Source of the DNA: Pseudomonas frederiksbergensis
GTDB lineage: Bacteria; Pseudomonadota; Gammaproteobacteria; Pseudomonadales; Pseudomonadaceae
NCBI RefSeq assembly: GCF_000802155.2
Contig: NZ_JQGJ02000003.1
Coordinates: 372,001-436,000, forward strand
Length of the DNA: 64,000 nucleotides
Direction: 5' to 3'
Under the pieces are notes generated by a model that saw nothing but the letters and a program-made list of their open reading frames with translations, was not told the DNA's origin and searched no databases. Positions 28,548 to 39,071 of this stretch are shown here, piece after piece. The position numbers were made by a program, and so were the translations under genes. Positions within the stretch are counted from its first letter, which is position 1; each line of letters begins with the position of its first letter.

Positions 28548-30050
28548 ATGCCGCCATCCCAAGCCAAGAATCTGTCCCTGATCGCCGCCATTGACCTGGG
28601 CTCCAACAGTTTCCATATGGTCGTCGCCAAGGCCCAGAACGGGGAAATCCGCATTCTTGAGCGGCTCGGCGAGAAGGTCCAGCTGGCCGCCGGGATCGAC
28701 GAAGAGCGCCAGTTGAGCGAGGAGTCCATCCAGCGCGGACTCGATTGCCTCAAGCGTTTTGCCCAGCTGATCAACGGCATGCCCCTGGGCGCTGTGCGGA
28801 TCGTGGGCACCAACGCCCTGCGCGAGGCGCGCAACCGTGGCGAATTCATCCACCGCGCCGAAGCGATCCTCGGCCATCCGGTGGAGGTCATTTCCGGACG
28901 TGAAGAGGCTCGCCTGATCTACCTCGGCGTCTCCCACACCTTGGCCGACACCCCCGGTAAACGCCTGGTGGCGGACATCGGCGGCGGCAGTACCGAATTC
29001 ATCATTGGCCAGCGCTTCGAGCCGCTGCTGCGCGAAAGCCTGCAGATGGGTTGCGTGAGCTACACCCAGCGTTATTTCCGCGACGGCAAGATCACCCCGG
29101 CCCGCTACGCCCAGGCGTATACGGCGGCGCGCCTGGAAATCATGAGCATCGAACATGCCCTGCACCGGCTGACCTGGGACGAAGCCATCGGCTCCTCGGG
29201 AACCATCCGAGCCATCGGCCTGGCGCTCAAGGCCGGCGGCCATGGCAGCGGCGAAGTCAATGCCGAGGGCCTGGCGTGGCTCAAGCGCAAGGTGTTCAAG
29301 CTCGGCGATTCGGACAAGATCGATTTCGAAGGCATCAAGCCCGACCGACGAGCGATCTTCCCGGCGGGCCTGGCAATTCTCGAAGCCATCTTCGATGCCC
29401 TCGAACTGCAGCGCATGGACCATTGCGAAGGTGCCCTGCGCGAAGGCGTGCTCTATGACTTGCTCGGGCGTCATCATCACGAAGACGTGCGCGAGCGTAC
29501 CCTGGGCTCGCTCATGGAGCGCTACCACGTCGATCAGGAACAAGCGACGCGGGTCGAGCGCAAGGCGCTGCATGCCTTCGACCAGGTGGCCGACGATTGG
29601 GACCTGAACGACGGCGTCTGGCGCGAACTGCTCGGTTGGGCCGCCAAGGTGCACGAGGTGGGCCTGGACATCGCCCACTACCATTACCACAAGCACGGCG
29701 CCTACCTCATCGAGCATTCGGACCTCGCGGGTTTCTCCCGCGAAGACCAGCAGATGCTCGCACTATTGGTACGCGGTCATCGCCGCAATATTCCAAAAGA
29801 CAAATTCGCCGAGTTCGGCGACGACGGCATCAAGCTGATTCGCCTGTGCGTGCTGCTACGCTTCGCGATCCTGTTCCACCACATCCGCGGCACCCAGCAA
29901 ATGCCCCAAGTGGCGCTGCATGCCGACGGCGATCAACTGGATGTGATGTTTCCCGAAGGCTGGCTGGAAGAGAACCAACTGACCCAGGCTGACTTTGCCC
30001 AGGAAGCCGAATGGCTGACTCGGGTGGGGATTTTGCTGAACATTCACTGA
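28548..30050 (+). CDS. ppx: Exopolyphosphatase
   Basis: A 500-residue Ppx/GppA phosphatase that removes terminal phosphates from polyphosphate. It has the phosphate-1 motif [15 protein letters not shown] near the N-terminus, the [14 protein letters not shown] motif near residue 140, and a C-terminal HD-like region ([21 protein letters not shown]). ATG 28548 fits the family start; a longer in-frame reading would run through the REP palindrome upstream. It is convergent with ppk, pairing synthesis and breakdown of polyphosphate. Confidence 0.95.
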   Translation: MPPSQAKNLSLIAAIDLGSNSFHMVVAKAQNGEIRILERLGEKVQLAAGIDEERQLSEESIQRGLDCLKRFAQLINGMPLGAVRIVGTNALREARNRGEFIHRAEAILGHPVEVISGREEARLIYLGVSHTLADTPGKRLVADIGGGSTEFIIGQRFEPLLRESLQMGCVSYTQRYFRDGKITPARYAQAYTAARLEIMSIEHALHRLTWDEAIGSSGTIRAIGLALKAGGHGSGEVNAEGLAWLKRKVFKLGDSDKIDFEGIKPDRRAIFPAGLAILEAIFDALELQRMDHCEGALREGVLYDLLGRHHHEDVRERTLGSLMERYHVDQEQATRVERKALHAFDQVADDWDLNDGVWRELLGWAAKVHEVGLDIAHYHYHKHGAYLIEHSDLAGFSREDQQMLALLVRGHRRNIPKDKFAEFGDDGIKLIRLCVLLRFAILFHHIRGTQQMPQVALHADGDQLDVMFPEGWLEENQLTQADFAQEAEWLTRVGILLNIH

Positions 30051-30070
30051 GTCCAGCGACACGAACCTTT

Positions 30071-30179
30071 GTGGCGAGGAAGCTTGCTCCCGCTGGAGGG
30101 CGACGCCCTCCCAAGGCGTTGGGCTGCTGGGCAGCCCAACGGGGATAAATCCCCTCGCCATAGCAAGCTCCCTCGCCAC
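30071..30179. repeat. Composite REP/REPIN element between ppx and ppk
   Basis: A GTGGCGAGGAAGCTTGCTCC copy at 30071 and an inverted CAAGCTCCCTCGCCAC copy ending at 30179 enclose two further hairpins (GGAGGGCGACGCCCTCC and TTGGGCTGCTGGGCAGCCCAA). It fills the space between the convergent ppx and ppk stops. Confidence 0.8.
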
Positions 30180-30204
30180 TAAGGCCTAGCTCGCCCCAGG
30201 ACGT

Positions 30205-32421
30205 TTAACTAACCGCCAGCACCGGGCTGCTCAAGCGCTCCAGCAACGTCGCCTGGGCGCTGCGCGGGTTCTGGTTGCCGGTCGGCGTGTTGCGGATGTA
30301 ACGACCATCCGACTGCAGGCTCCAGCTGTGGGTATTGTCGGTGAGGTAGCTTTCCAGCTCCTTCTTGACCCGCAGGATCAGCTTCTTGCCCTCCACCGGG
30401 AAGCAGGTCTCGACACGCTTGTCGAGGTTGCGCTCCATCCAGTCGGCGCTCGAAAGGAACATCTGCTCCTCCCCGCCATTGAGGAAATAGAACACCCGGG
30501 TGTGCTCCAGGAAACGCCCGATGATCGAGCGCACATGGATGTTGTGGGACACCCCCGGAATGCCCGGTCGCAAGCAGCACATGCCGCGCACCACCAGGTC
30601 GATGCGCACGCCCGACTGGCTGGCCTTGTACAGCGCACGGATGACTTTAGGATCGGTCAACGAGTTGAACTTGGCGATGATGTGCGCGGGCTTGCCGTCC
30701 AAAGCGAACTGGGTTTCCCGGGCAATCATGTCGAGCATGCCTTTTTTCAGGGTGAACGGCGCATGCAGCAGTTTCTTCATGCGCAGGGTCTTGCCCATGC
30801 CGATCAACTGGCTGAACAATTTGCCGACGTCTTCACACAGGGCGTCATCGGACGTCAGCAAGCTGTAGTCGGTATACAGACGGGCGTTGGCCGCATGGTA
30901 GTTACCGGTGCCCAAGTGGGCGTAGCGCACGATCTCGCCGGCCTCACGGCGCAGGATGAGCATCATCTTGGCGTGGGTCTTGAAGCCCACCACGCCGTAG
31001 ATCACCACCGCACCGGCCGCTTGCAGGCGGCTGGCCAGCTGCAAGTTGGACTCTTCATCGAAGCGTGCGCGCAATTCGATCACCGCCGTGACTTCCTTGC
31101 CGTTTCGCGCCGCGTCCACCAGTGCATCGACGATTTCCGAGTTGGCACCACTGCGGTACAGCGTCTGGCGCACTGCCAGGACGTGAGGATCCTTGGCGGC
31201 CTGGCGCAGCAAATCGACCACCGGGGTGAACGACTCGAAGGGGTGCAGCAGCAAGATGTCCTGCTTGCTGACGACACTGAAAATGTTTTCGCTGTTTTGC
31301 AGCAATTTCGGAATTTGCGGCGTAAACGGCGAGTATTGCAGCTCCGGATGGCTATCCAGGCCAGTGATGCTGAACAGACGTGTCAGGTTGACCGGGCCAT
31401 TGACCTGGTACAACTCGGTCTCATGCAGGTTGAACTGCTTGAGCAGATAGTCGGACAGGTGTTTCGGGCAGGTGTCGGCCACCTCCAGGCGCACCGCATC
31501 GCCATAACGACGGGAGAACAGCTCGCCGCGCAGGGCGCGGGCCAGGTCTTCGACGTCCTCCGTGTCCACCGACAGGTCGGCGTTGCGGGTCAGGCGGAAC
31601 TGATAGCAGCCCTTCACCTTCATGCCCTGGAACAGGTCATCGGCGTGGGCGTGGATCATCGACGACAGGAATACATAGTTGTCGCCCGGGCCGCCGACGT
31701 CTTCCGGCACGCGAATGATGCGCGGCAGCAGGCGCGGCGCCGGAATGATCGCCAGACCGGAATCGCGACCGAAGGCGTCGATGCCTTCCAGCTCGACGAT
31801 GAAGTTCAGGCTCTTGTTGACCAGCAGCGGGAACGGGTGCGTCGGATCGAGGCCGATCGGCGTGATGATCGGTGCGATCTCGTCGCGGAAATAGCGGCGC
31901 ACCCAGGTCTTGATCTTGGTGTTCCAGTTGCGCCGGCGGATGAAGCGCACCTGGTGCTTTTCCAGCTCCGGCAGCAGGATGTCGTTGAGGATCGCATACT
32001 GGCGGTCCACATGGCCGTGGACCAGCTCGCTGATGCGCGCCAACGCCTGGTGCGGTTGCAGGCCGTCGGCGCCGGCCTGTTCACGGGCGAAGGTGATCTG
32101 CTTCTTCAGGCCGGCGACGCGAATCTCGAAGAACTCGTCCAGGTTGCTGGAAAAGATCAGCAGGAATTTCAGCCGTTCCAACAACGGATAGGACTCGTCC
32201 AGCGCCTGCTCCAGCACGCGGATGTTGAACTGCAGTTGCGACAGCTCGCGATGGATGTACAGGCTGCTGTCATCCAGGTTGGGGATCGCAATCGCCGGTG
32301 CCGGCGCCGGCTCGGGCGCGGCCGCAGGGGCTGGCTCCAGCTCCGCTGGCGTTTCGGCGACTGGCTCGGCCACGGGCTGAGCGTCTTTTACGGCAACTTC
32401 TGTGAGTCCTTCGGTATTCAT
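30205..32421 (-). CDS. ppk: Polyphosphate kinase 1
   Basis: A 738-residue PPK1 that polymerises ATP terminal phosphate into polyphosphate. After an Ala/Pro/Glu-rich N-terminal extension (about 1-50) come the N domain ([20 protein letters not shown]), the head domain, and the two C domains with the autophosphorylated histidine region [18 protein letters not shown] and HLGTGNYH. It begins 17 bases after hemB in the same direction. The low-complexity extension ([20 protein letters not shown]) is longer than in the E. coli protein and probably disordered. Confidence 0.96.
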   Translation of the reverse strand: MNTEGLTEVAVKDAQPVAEPVAETPAELEPAPAAAPEPAPAPAIAIPNLDDSSLYIHRELSQLQFNIRVLEQALDESYPLLERLKFLLIFSSNLDEFFEIRVAGLKKQITFAREQAGADGLQPHQALARISELVHGHVDRQYAILNDILLPELEKHQVRFIRRRNWNTKIKTWVRRYFRDEIAPIITPIGLDPTHPFPLLVNKSLNFIVELEGIDAFGRDSGLAIIPAPRLLPRIIRVPEDVGGPGDNYVFLSSMIHAHADDLFQGMKVKGCYQFRLTRNADLSVDTEDVEDLARALRGELFSRRYGDAVRLEVADTCPKHLSDYLLKQFNLHETELYQVNGPVNLTRLFSITGLDSHPELQYSPFTPQIPKLLQNSENIFSVVSKQDILLLHPFESFTPVVDLLRQAAKDPHVLAVRQTLYRSGANSEIVDALVDAARNGKEVTAVIELRARFDEESNLQLASRLQAAGAVVIYGVVGFKTHAKMMLILRREAGEIVRYAHLGTGNYHAANARLYTDYSLLTSDDALCEDVGKLFSQLIGMGKTLRMKKLLHAPFTLKKGMLDMIARETQFALDGKPAHIIAKFNSLTDPKVIRALYKASQSGVRIDLVVRGMCCLRPGIPGVSHNIHVRSIIGRFLEHTRVFYFLNGGEEQMFLSSADWMERNLDKRVETCFPVEGKKLILRVKKELESYLTDNTHSWSLQSDGRYIRNTPTGNQNPRSAQATLLERLSSPVLAVS

Positions 32422-32438
32422 CGCAAGTTCCTGGGAGG

Positions 32439-33503
<1,065 letters not shown>

Positions 33504-33656
33504 TTATGACGAACACATGACAGTTGTGCTAAAGCGCGACCGGTAGTCGCAGTCATTGTCTTCTGTAGGAAATGTTCACGTCGAGACACATTTCGATACT
33601 TTCCTGAATGTGCCTGAAGGGTTAGGCTGCGCGTTCATTTCGCCAGCACCCAGACA

Positions 33657-34277
33657 ATGCTCCAACAATTTCTGCACGACTTCGGCTACCTGGCCCTGTT
33701 CATCGGCACGTTCTTCGAAGGCGAAACTATCCTCGTGCTCGCAGGCTTCCTGGCGTTCCGTGGCTACATGGACATCAACCTGGTGGTGGTCGTGGCATTT
33801 TGCGGCAGCTACGCCGGCGATCAGCTGTGGTATTTCCTCGGGCGCAAGCACGGTCGCAAGCTCTTGGCACGCAAACCGCGCTGGCAGTTGATGGGTGACC
33901 GGGCACTGGAGCACATTCGCCGACATCCGGACATCTGGGTCCTGAGCTTTCGTTTCGTCTACGGCCTGCGCACCGTAATGCCGGTGGCCATCGGCTTGTC
34001 GGGCTATCCGCCGGGCCGCTACCTGTTGCTCAACGGTATCGGCGCGGCGATCTGGGCCACGGCGCTGGCCGCCGCCGCGTATCACTTTGGCGCGGTGCTC
34101 GAAGGCATGCTGGGCAGTATCAAGAAATACGAATTGTGGGTCCTCGGCGCCCTGCTGGTGCTGGGCTTGGGCCTGTGGCTGCGCCGTCGCATCAAGAATG
34201 CGCGGCTGGCCAGGAAGACCCTCGAGGCCGAGCGACAGGAACAAGCCAGGGCCAGCGAATCTACGCCAGGCGAGTGA
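33657..34277 (+). CDS. DedA family membrane protein
   Basis: A 206-residue protein of the DedA/SNARE-associated superfamily with about five membrane segments. Diagnostic parts are GTFFEGETILVLAGFLAFRG, the GDQLWYFLGRKHGRK motif and the FRFVYGLRTVMPVAIGLSGY re-entrant segment. DedA proteins act in lipid carrier recycling and proton-motive-force-linked envelope homeostasis. Its last 17 bases overlap the convergent sterol desaturase gene. Confidence 0.92.
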   Translation: MLQQFLHDFGYLALFIGTFFEGETILVLAGFLAFRGYMDINLVVVVAFCGSYAGDQLWYFLGRKHGRKLLARKPRWQLMGDRALEHIRRHPDIWVLSFRFVYGLRTVMPVAIGLSGYPPGRYLLLNGIGAAIWATALAAAAYHFGAVLEGMLGSIKKYELWVLGALLVLGLGLWLRRRIKNARLARKTLEAERQEQARASESTPGE

Positions 34278-35493
34278 GTCGGGTGCGACAGCAGTAAAGC
34301 CCGATGCCACTGATCAGGCTGTAGCTCAGCAGCCCGACCCAAGCCATCGGGCTGGCCGGCCACAACCCGGCCACCGGTGCCAGCCATGCCAACGGTACGT
34401 TCGCCGCCAGCCGCAACAACTCCATCTTCAGCGCCCACGGGCGATTCTCCAGGGCCACGCCCAAGGCAAACACCCCCAACGCAATAACTCCCCAGCCCAG
34501 TATCAAGGCGGCGGCCGACAGACTGTCTTCAAGGTTCATCAGGTAGCTGCCCAGGGCGATATAGACACAGAACTGCAGCGCGACATACCACTGCTGTCGT
34601 CCGTCCAGCGGCACTTCGAATTTGCGGAACTGGCTCAGGTCTGGCTTGTTCAGCGGATATCGGGCAGCCACGTCAGCCGGGCGCCAACCGGTGGGCATGA
34701 ACCAGATCCGCAATTTGTCCCACCAGCGCCCGGCCCGCCGGGCATCGGCCCAAAGCTGCCCATAGAACTGCAGATTCGCCCACAGCGGATTCCAACTGGC
34801 CAGCGGCGTAGTCACGCCAAAAACCACCGGCTCGTTCTCGTCCTCTTCCTGGAACGTGCCAAACAGACGGTCCCAAATAATGAACACCCCGCCGTAGTTG
34901 CGATCCATGTAGAGAGGGTTCTGCGCATGGTGGGCACGATGATTGGACGGCGTGACGAAGCACCATTCCAGCCAGCCGAGCTTTGGAATGTGTTGGGTGT
35001 GTACCCAGAATTGGTACAGCAGGTTCAGCGCCGCGACGCTGACGAACACCACCAGCGGCACGCCCAGGACCGCCAGCGGCAAATAGAAAATCCAGCTCAG
35101 CAAGAAGCCGGTACTGGTCTGGCGCAACGCGGTGGAGAGGTTGTAGTCCTCGCTCTGGTGATGCACGGAATGGGCGGCCCAGAGGATGTTGCGCTCATGG
35201 CCCATGCGGTGCAGCCAGTAATAGCAAAAGTCATAGCACACAAAAGCAACCACCCAGGCCCAGGCCTGGTCGGCCGGCAGCTGGAAGATCGCCAGGTGCT
35301 CCAAGGCAACGGCATAGGTGACCAAGCCGACGCCCTTGGTCAGCAGCCCGGTAGTGGTCGACAGCACGCCGGTACTCAAGCTGTTGATGGCGTCCGCCAG
35401 GCGATAGTGGCTCACGCCACGCCAGCGATCGGCCAGCAACTCGACGGCAATCAACACGAAGAAAAACGGCACGGCATACAGAATGAAATTCAT
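34261..35493 (-). CDS. Sterol desaturase/fatty acid hydroxylase family membrane protein
   Basis: A 410-residue integral membrane di-iron protein. Histidine clusters typical of the family are YWLHRMGHE, AAHSVHHQSEDYNLS and NHRAHHAQN with a later cluster partner, within about six membrane segments. It probably hydroxylates or desaturates a lipid; the substrate is not apparent, and bacteria of this group do not make sterols. It is convergent with the DedA gene and overlaps it by 17 bases. Confidence 0.9.
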   Translation of the reverse strand: MNFILYAVPFFFVLIAVELLADRWRGVSHYRLADAINSLSTGVLSTTTGLLTKGVGLVTYAVALEHLAIFQLPADQAWAWVVAFVCYDFCYYWLHRMGHERNILWAAHSVHHQSEDYNLSTALRQTSTGFLLSWIFYLPLAVLGVPLVVFVSVAALNLLYQFWVHTQHIPKLGWLEWCFVTPSNHRAHHAQNPLYMDRNYGGVFIIWDRLFGTFQEEDENEPVVFGVTTPLASWNPLWANLQFYGQLWADARRAGRWWDKLRIWFMPTGWRPADVAARYPLNKPDLSQFRKFEVPLDGRQQWYVALQFCVYIALGSYLMNLEDSLSAAALILGWGVIALGVFALGVALENRPWALKMELLRLAANVPLAWLAPVAGLWPASPMAWVGLLSYSLISGIGLYCCRTRLTRLA

Positions 35494-35617
35494 GATGCGA
35501 CCCGGACAGGCAAGGCAGGGAAGATAATCGGCAGGTTAGGTGTAGCTGCCCGATACCCCTATGGCAACGAGTGACAAATTAGTAGACATTTAACGCCATG
35601 AATCTGGAGAAAAGCCC

Positions 35618-36286
35618 ATGAGCAAAAAAGTTGCAGTGATCCTTTCCGGCTGTGGCGTGTATGACGGCGCAGAGATCCACGAAAGCGTGATCACCTTGCT
35701 GCGTCTCGACCAGCGCGGTGCGCAGGTCCAATGTTTCGCCCCGAACATTGCCCAACTGCATGTCATCAACCATCTGACTGGCGAGGAAATGCCCGAAAGC
35801 CGCAACGTGCTGGTGGAATCGGCGCGCATTGCCCGAGGCGACGTGAAGGACCTGCGCGAAGCCAAGGCCGAGGACTTTGATGCGCTGATCGTGCCCGGCG
35901 GCTTCGGCTCGGCGAAAAACCTGTCCAACTTCGCCGTGGAGGGTGCCGGCTGCACTGTCCAGCCCGAAGTCCTGGCGTTGACCGAAGCCTTTGCCGAGGC
36001 GGGAAAACCGGTGGGGCTGATGTGCATCTCACCCGCCCTCGCGGCGAAAATCTACGGTCCGGGCGTGAATTGCACCATCGGCACAGATGCCGACACGGCG
36101 GCGGCCGTGACCAAGATGGGCGGGAATCATGAAGAGTGCCTGGTCACCGATATTGTCGAGGACACGGCGCGTAAACTGGTCAGCACACCCGCCTACATGC
36201 TGGCCAAGAACATCAGCGAAGCGGCTTCGGGCATCAACAAGCTAGTCGACCGGGTGTTGGAGCTGACGCACGAGAACGACGCCTGA
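35618..36286 (+). CDS. elbB: Isoprenoid biosynthesis glyoxalase ElbB
   Basis: A 222-residue member of the DJ-1/PfpI superfamily: KVAVILSGCGVYDGAEIHES at the N-terminus, ALIVPGGFGSAKNLSNFAVEG in the middle, and the nucleophile cysteine in KPVGLMCISPALAAKI. E. coli ElbB has weak glyoxalase activity and is linked to isoprenoid synthesis. GGAGAAAAGCCC precedes ATG 35618. It is transcribed alone. Confidence 0.93.
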   Translation: MSKKVAVILSGCGVYDGAEIHESVITLLRLDQRGAQVQCFAPNIAQLHVINHLTGEEMPESRNVLVESARIARGDVKDLREAKAEDFDALIVPGGFGSAKNLSNFAVEGAGCTVQPEVLALTEAFAEAGKPVGLMCISPALAAKIYGPGVNCTIGTDADTAAAVTKMGGNHEECLVTDIVEDTARKLVSTPAYMLAKNISEAASGINKLVDRVLELTHENDA

Positions 36287-36311
36287 CCCCACAAAGGGCT
36301 CCAGGCCAGGC

Positions 36312-36767
36312 TCAAGAATTTCGAGCCAAGCGCGTCAATATCCGATCCAGCGCATTGGCAAACCCCTGCTTGTCCCGCTCGCTGTAAGCCGCCGGGCCGC
36401 CGCCCATATGGCCTTGCTCGCGCAAGTCGGTGAACAGGTTGCGCACCGCCAGGCGATCGCCCATGTTCTGCGCGTCGAATTCCTTGCCCCTGGGGTCCAG
36501 GGCGGCGACGCCCTTCTTCACGAGGCGGTCTGCCAGCGGCACGTCGGAGCAGATGACCAACTCACCCGGGACAGCGTGTTCCACCAGGTAGTCATCCGCC
36601 GCATCAGGACCGCTTGGGACCACGATCAGCTTGACCAAGGCAAGGCCCGGCTTGATTTGCGGTTGCCCCGCAACCAGCACCACTTCGAACTGGCGCTTCA
36701 AGGCGAACTTGACCACCAGTTCCTTCGCGGCCTTGGGGCAGGCGTCGGCGTCTATCCATACGCGCAT
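36312..36767 (-). CDS. YaiI/YqxD family protein (UPF0178)
   Basis: A 151-residue protein with the PIN-like N-terminus MRVWIDADACPKAAKELVVK and the conserved GELVICSDVPLADRLVKKG and RGKEFD segments of UPF0178. The acidic residues resemble a nuclease fold, but no activity is established. It is convergent with elbB and 25 bases from its stop. Confidence 0.92.
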   Translation of the reverse strand: MRVWIDADACPKAAKELVVKFALKRQFEVVLVAGQPQIKPGLALVKLIVVPSGPDAADDYLVEHAVPGELVICSDVPLADRLVKKGVAALDPRGKEFDAQNMGDRLAVRNLFTDLREQGHMGGGPAAYSERDKQGFANALDRILTRLARNS

Positions 36768-36792
36768 TCGGTCAATCCTCTTTCAAAAGCTT

Positions 36793-36854
36793 CGCGAGCG
36801 GGCTCGCTCCGACAATGCATAGCCTACATCCTGTGGGAGGGAGCCTGCTCGCGG
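36793..36854. repeat. REPIN of the CGCGAGC type
   Basis: CGCGAGCGGGCTCGCTCC at 36793 and the inverted GGGAGGGAGCCTGCTCGCGG ending near 36854 form a short REPIN between the FTR1 gene and the UPF0178 gene. It is a different sequence class from the GTGGCGAGG copies. Confidence 0.75.
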
Positions 36855-36861
36855 AAAGAGC

Positions 36862-38760
36862 TCAGGAAACCGGCACGCGACGTTTTTCTGCGACCCAACT
36901 GCGCCCGTACAGCACCACGATCGCCAGGATAGCCACCACTTGTGCGGCCAGCGAGTAAGCATCGGCATGAATGCCCAGCCAATCGAACTCGAAGAACGCC
37001 ACCGGCCGCGTGCCAAAGATCCCGGCCTCCTGCAATGCTTTCACGCCATGGCCGGCGAACACCACCGACAGCGCACAGAGCAACGCGGCATTGATGCTGA
37101 AGAACAGCGCCAACGGCAGTTTCGCCGAACCACGCAAGATCACCCAGGCCAACCCGACCAGCAACACCAACGCCGTCGCGCCGCCAGCCAACACGGCGTC
37201 ATGGCCGGCGGGTCCCGCTTGCAGCCACAAGGTCTCGTAGAACAGGATCACTTCGAACAATTCGCGATAGACCGAGAAAAACGCCAGGATCGCGAATCCG
37301 AACCGGCCACCGCCGCCCACCAGGCTGCTCTTGATGTAGTCCTGCCAGGCCGCTGCGTGGCGCCGGTCGTGCATCCAGACACCCAGCCACAACACCATCA
37401 CGCTGGCGAACAGTGCCGTGGCGCCTTCAAGCAATTCCCGCTGCGCGCCGCTGACATCGATCACATACGCCGCCAACCCCCACGTCGCCAGGCCGGCAAG
37501 CAATGCCAATCCCCAACCGATGTTGACGCTGCGAACCGCCGACTGTTGGCCGGTGTTGCGCAAGAATGCCAGGATCGCCGCCAGCACCAGGATCGCTTCC
37601 AGGCCTTCGCGCAACAGAATCAGCAAGCCGGAGATGTAGCTCAACGACCAACTCAAGCCATCGCCACCCAACAGGCCGGCGGACTCCTTCAACTTGGCCT
37701 TGGCCGCGTCCAGGCGCTGCTGGGCCTGGTCCACGGGCAAGCCATCCTGCAAGGACTGACGGAAAGCCATCAAGGCCTTTTCAGTGTCTTTGCGCACCGT
37801 GGCGTCGACGTTATCGAGGGAGCTTTCCACCAACTCGAAGCCTTCCAGATAAGCCGCGACGGACAGATCGTAGGCCTGGTCATGATCACCAGCACGATAC
37901 GCCGCGATGCTTTTATCCAACGTCGTGGCGGTGTAGTCGAGCAATTGGGCCGGGCCGCGCTGTACTTGCGGCGGCTGGGCACGTTGGGCGCGGAATGTCG
38001 CCGCTGCCGCAGGCCCTTGGGCTGCGAGGACTTCGGCTGGGGTCTGGCGGGCAAGGTCGGCGAGGTTGTAGGTCAGCTCGCTTTTGGCCGCAGCCGGGTC
38101 GGCGCTGAAGCTGGCAATGTAAGTCGCCAGGTCCCAGCGTTGGCGATCGTCGAGCTGATCGGCGAAGGCCGGCATGTCCGTGCCCTCGACGCCCATGCCC
38201 AGGGTGTTGTAGATCGCATAGAGGCTCAGCCGATCCAGGCGCTGGCCGTCACGCAGGTTCGAGGGCGGCGGCTCTAGGCCGACGCCGGCCGGACCATCGC
38301 CAGCACCGGCGTCTCCATGGCAAACCGAGCAATTCTGGGCATACAGCGGCGCGCCGCGTGCCGGGTCCGGGGTAATGATCGGCGCCTGGCTGACTTCATA
38401 CGCCACCGCCAGCCTTGCCCCCAATTGCCGTGCCAGGCGGGCGACGTCGTTGCCGTCCCGGCGGTCGCTGATAGCACCGCGCAGAGTACCAATACCCTGG
38501 GTCAATTCAGCCTTTTCCGGCTTGTTCGGCAGCGCAGCGATCAGCCCTTCCAGTACCTGGGTGAACTCCAGTTGCTCGCGGTATTCGGAGTCGTCGATGA
38601 CGTTTCCCGCCTCGACAGTCGCCGGGTAATCCGCCCCGATGTAATCCAACAAATGCAGGGCCTGAGGGGCGCCTTCGGCAGTGTCAGCCAGCAGATCGGC
38701 GCTGCATAACGCCAGCAACGGCAGCGCTAGCCAGGCGAGGAAACGAAACGGGGCAGCCAT
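36862..38760 (-). CDS. Cytochrome c/FTR1 family iron permease
   Basis: A 632-residue fusion. A signal peptide (about 1-26) is followed by a periplasmic region with one c-type heme site (C144-x-x-C147-H148, in CSVCHGDAGAGDGPAG) and a likely axial methionine in GTDMPAF, then a helical linker (about 270-370), then the FTR1 permease domain with both iron-coordinating motifs, REGLE (384-388) and RELFE (499-503), in about seven membrane segments. The heme domain presumably handles iron redox change during uptake, a role played by separate EfeO/EfeB in E. coli. ATG 38760 follows GAGAG. A leader hairpin lies directly upstream. Confidence 0.93.
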   Translation of the reverse strand: MAAPFRFLAWLALPLLALCSADLLADTAEGAPQALHLLDYIGADYPATVEAGNVIDDSEYREQLEFTQVLEGLIAALPNKPEKAELTQGIGTLRGAISDRRDGNDVARLARQLGARLAVAYEVSQAPIITPDPARGAPLYAQNCSVCHGDAGAGDGPAGVGLEPPPSNLRDGQRLDRLSLYAIYNTLGMGVEGTDMPAFADQLDDRQRWDLATYIASFSADPAAAKSELTYNLADLARQTPAEVLAAQGPAAAATFRAQRAQPPQVQRGPAQLLDYTATTLDKSIAAYRAGDHDQAYDLSVAAYLEGFELVESSLDNVDATVRKDTEKALMAFRQSLQDGLPVDQAQQRLDAAKAKLKESAGLLGGDGLSWSLSYISGLLILLREGLEAILVLAAILAFLRNTGQQSAVRSVNIGWGLALLAGLATWGLAAYVIDVSGAQRELLEGATALFASVMVLWLGVWMHDRRHAAAWQDYIKSSLVGGGGRFGFAILAFFSVYRELFEVILFYETLWLQAGPAGHDAVLAGGATALVLLVGLAWVILRGSAKLPLALFFSINAALLCALSVVFAGHGVKALQEAGIFGTRPVAFFEFDWLGIHADAYSLAAQVVAILAIVVLYGRSWVAEKRRVPVS

Positions 38761-38772
38761 GAATGACTCTCG

Positions 38773-38809
38773 ATTGGAAATAAGAAGTAACACATTGTTC
38801 ACTTCCAAT
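38773..38809 (-). promoter_or_regulatory. Inverted repeat in the leader of the FTR1 permease gene
   Basis: On the minus strand ATTGGAAGTGAACA pairs with TGTTACTT-cttat-TTCCAAT, an imperfect stem with a small bulge and a three-base loop. It ends two or three bases before the GAGAG ribosome binding site. It could be a protein operator or an mRNA structure controlling translation. Confidence 0.5.
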
Positions 38810-38934
38810 GCGCTTGGCTCAAGCACCGATGTGTTTCCCCCGCACATTTTCATCGGATCTTCATGCTTTGCAGGTGACATCACAAAAACATCATTTAGAG
38901 ATTAAAAAGCCACTACTGCTTCAAACCTCCTGTT

Positions 38935-38940
38935 TATAAT
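38935..38940 (+). promoter_or_regulatory. Candidate -10 element for the lipoprotein cluster
   Basis: A perfect TATAAT in the A/T-rich divergent region, about 132 bases before the first lipoprotein gene. No matching -35 hexamer is seen at 17 bases, so an activator or extended contact may be needed. Confidence 0.4.
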
Positions 38941-39071
38941 GCGCCGCCCTCTTATTTGTTGAAGGCATAAGAGCTCCTCTGGTCATGAGGAACCGACGGC
39001 GCCAATGCCCCGTTCGTGGATCGCCCCAGCCCGACCCGCACAACAGGCTGATACTCAGGGAAGAAGTGTTC

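Larger units (their letters stand above)
38761..39071. other. Divergent intergenic region between the FTR1 gene and the lipoprotein cluster
   Basis: A 311-base gap with no gene. It holds the FTR1 leader hairpin at 38773-38809 and a TATAAT at 38935-38940 facing the lipoprotein cluster, with about 130 bases of leader after it. I see no convincing Fur box, although iron control of the permease would be expected. Confidence 0.7.
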
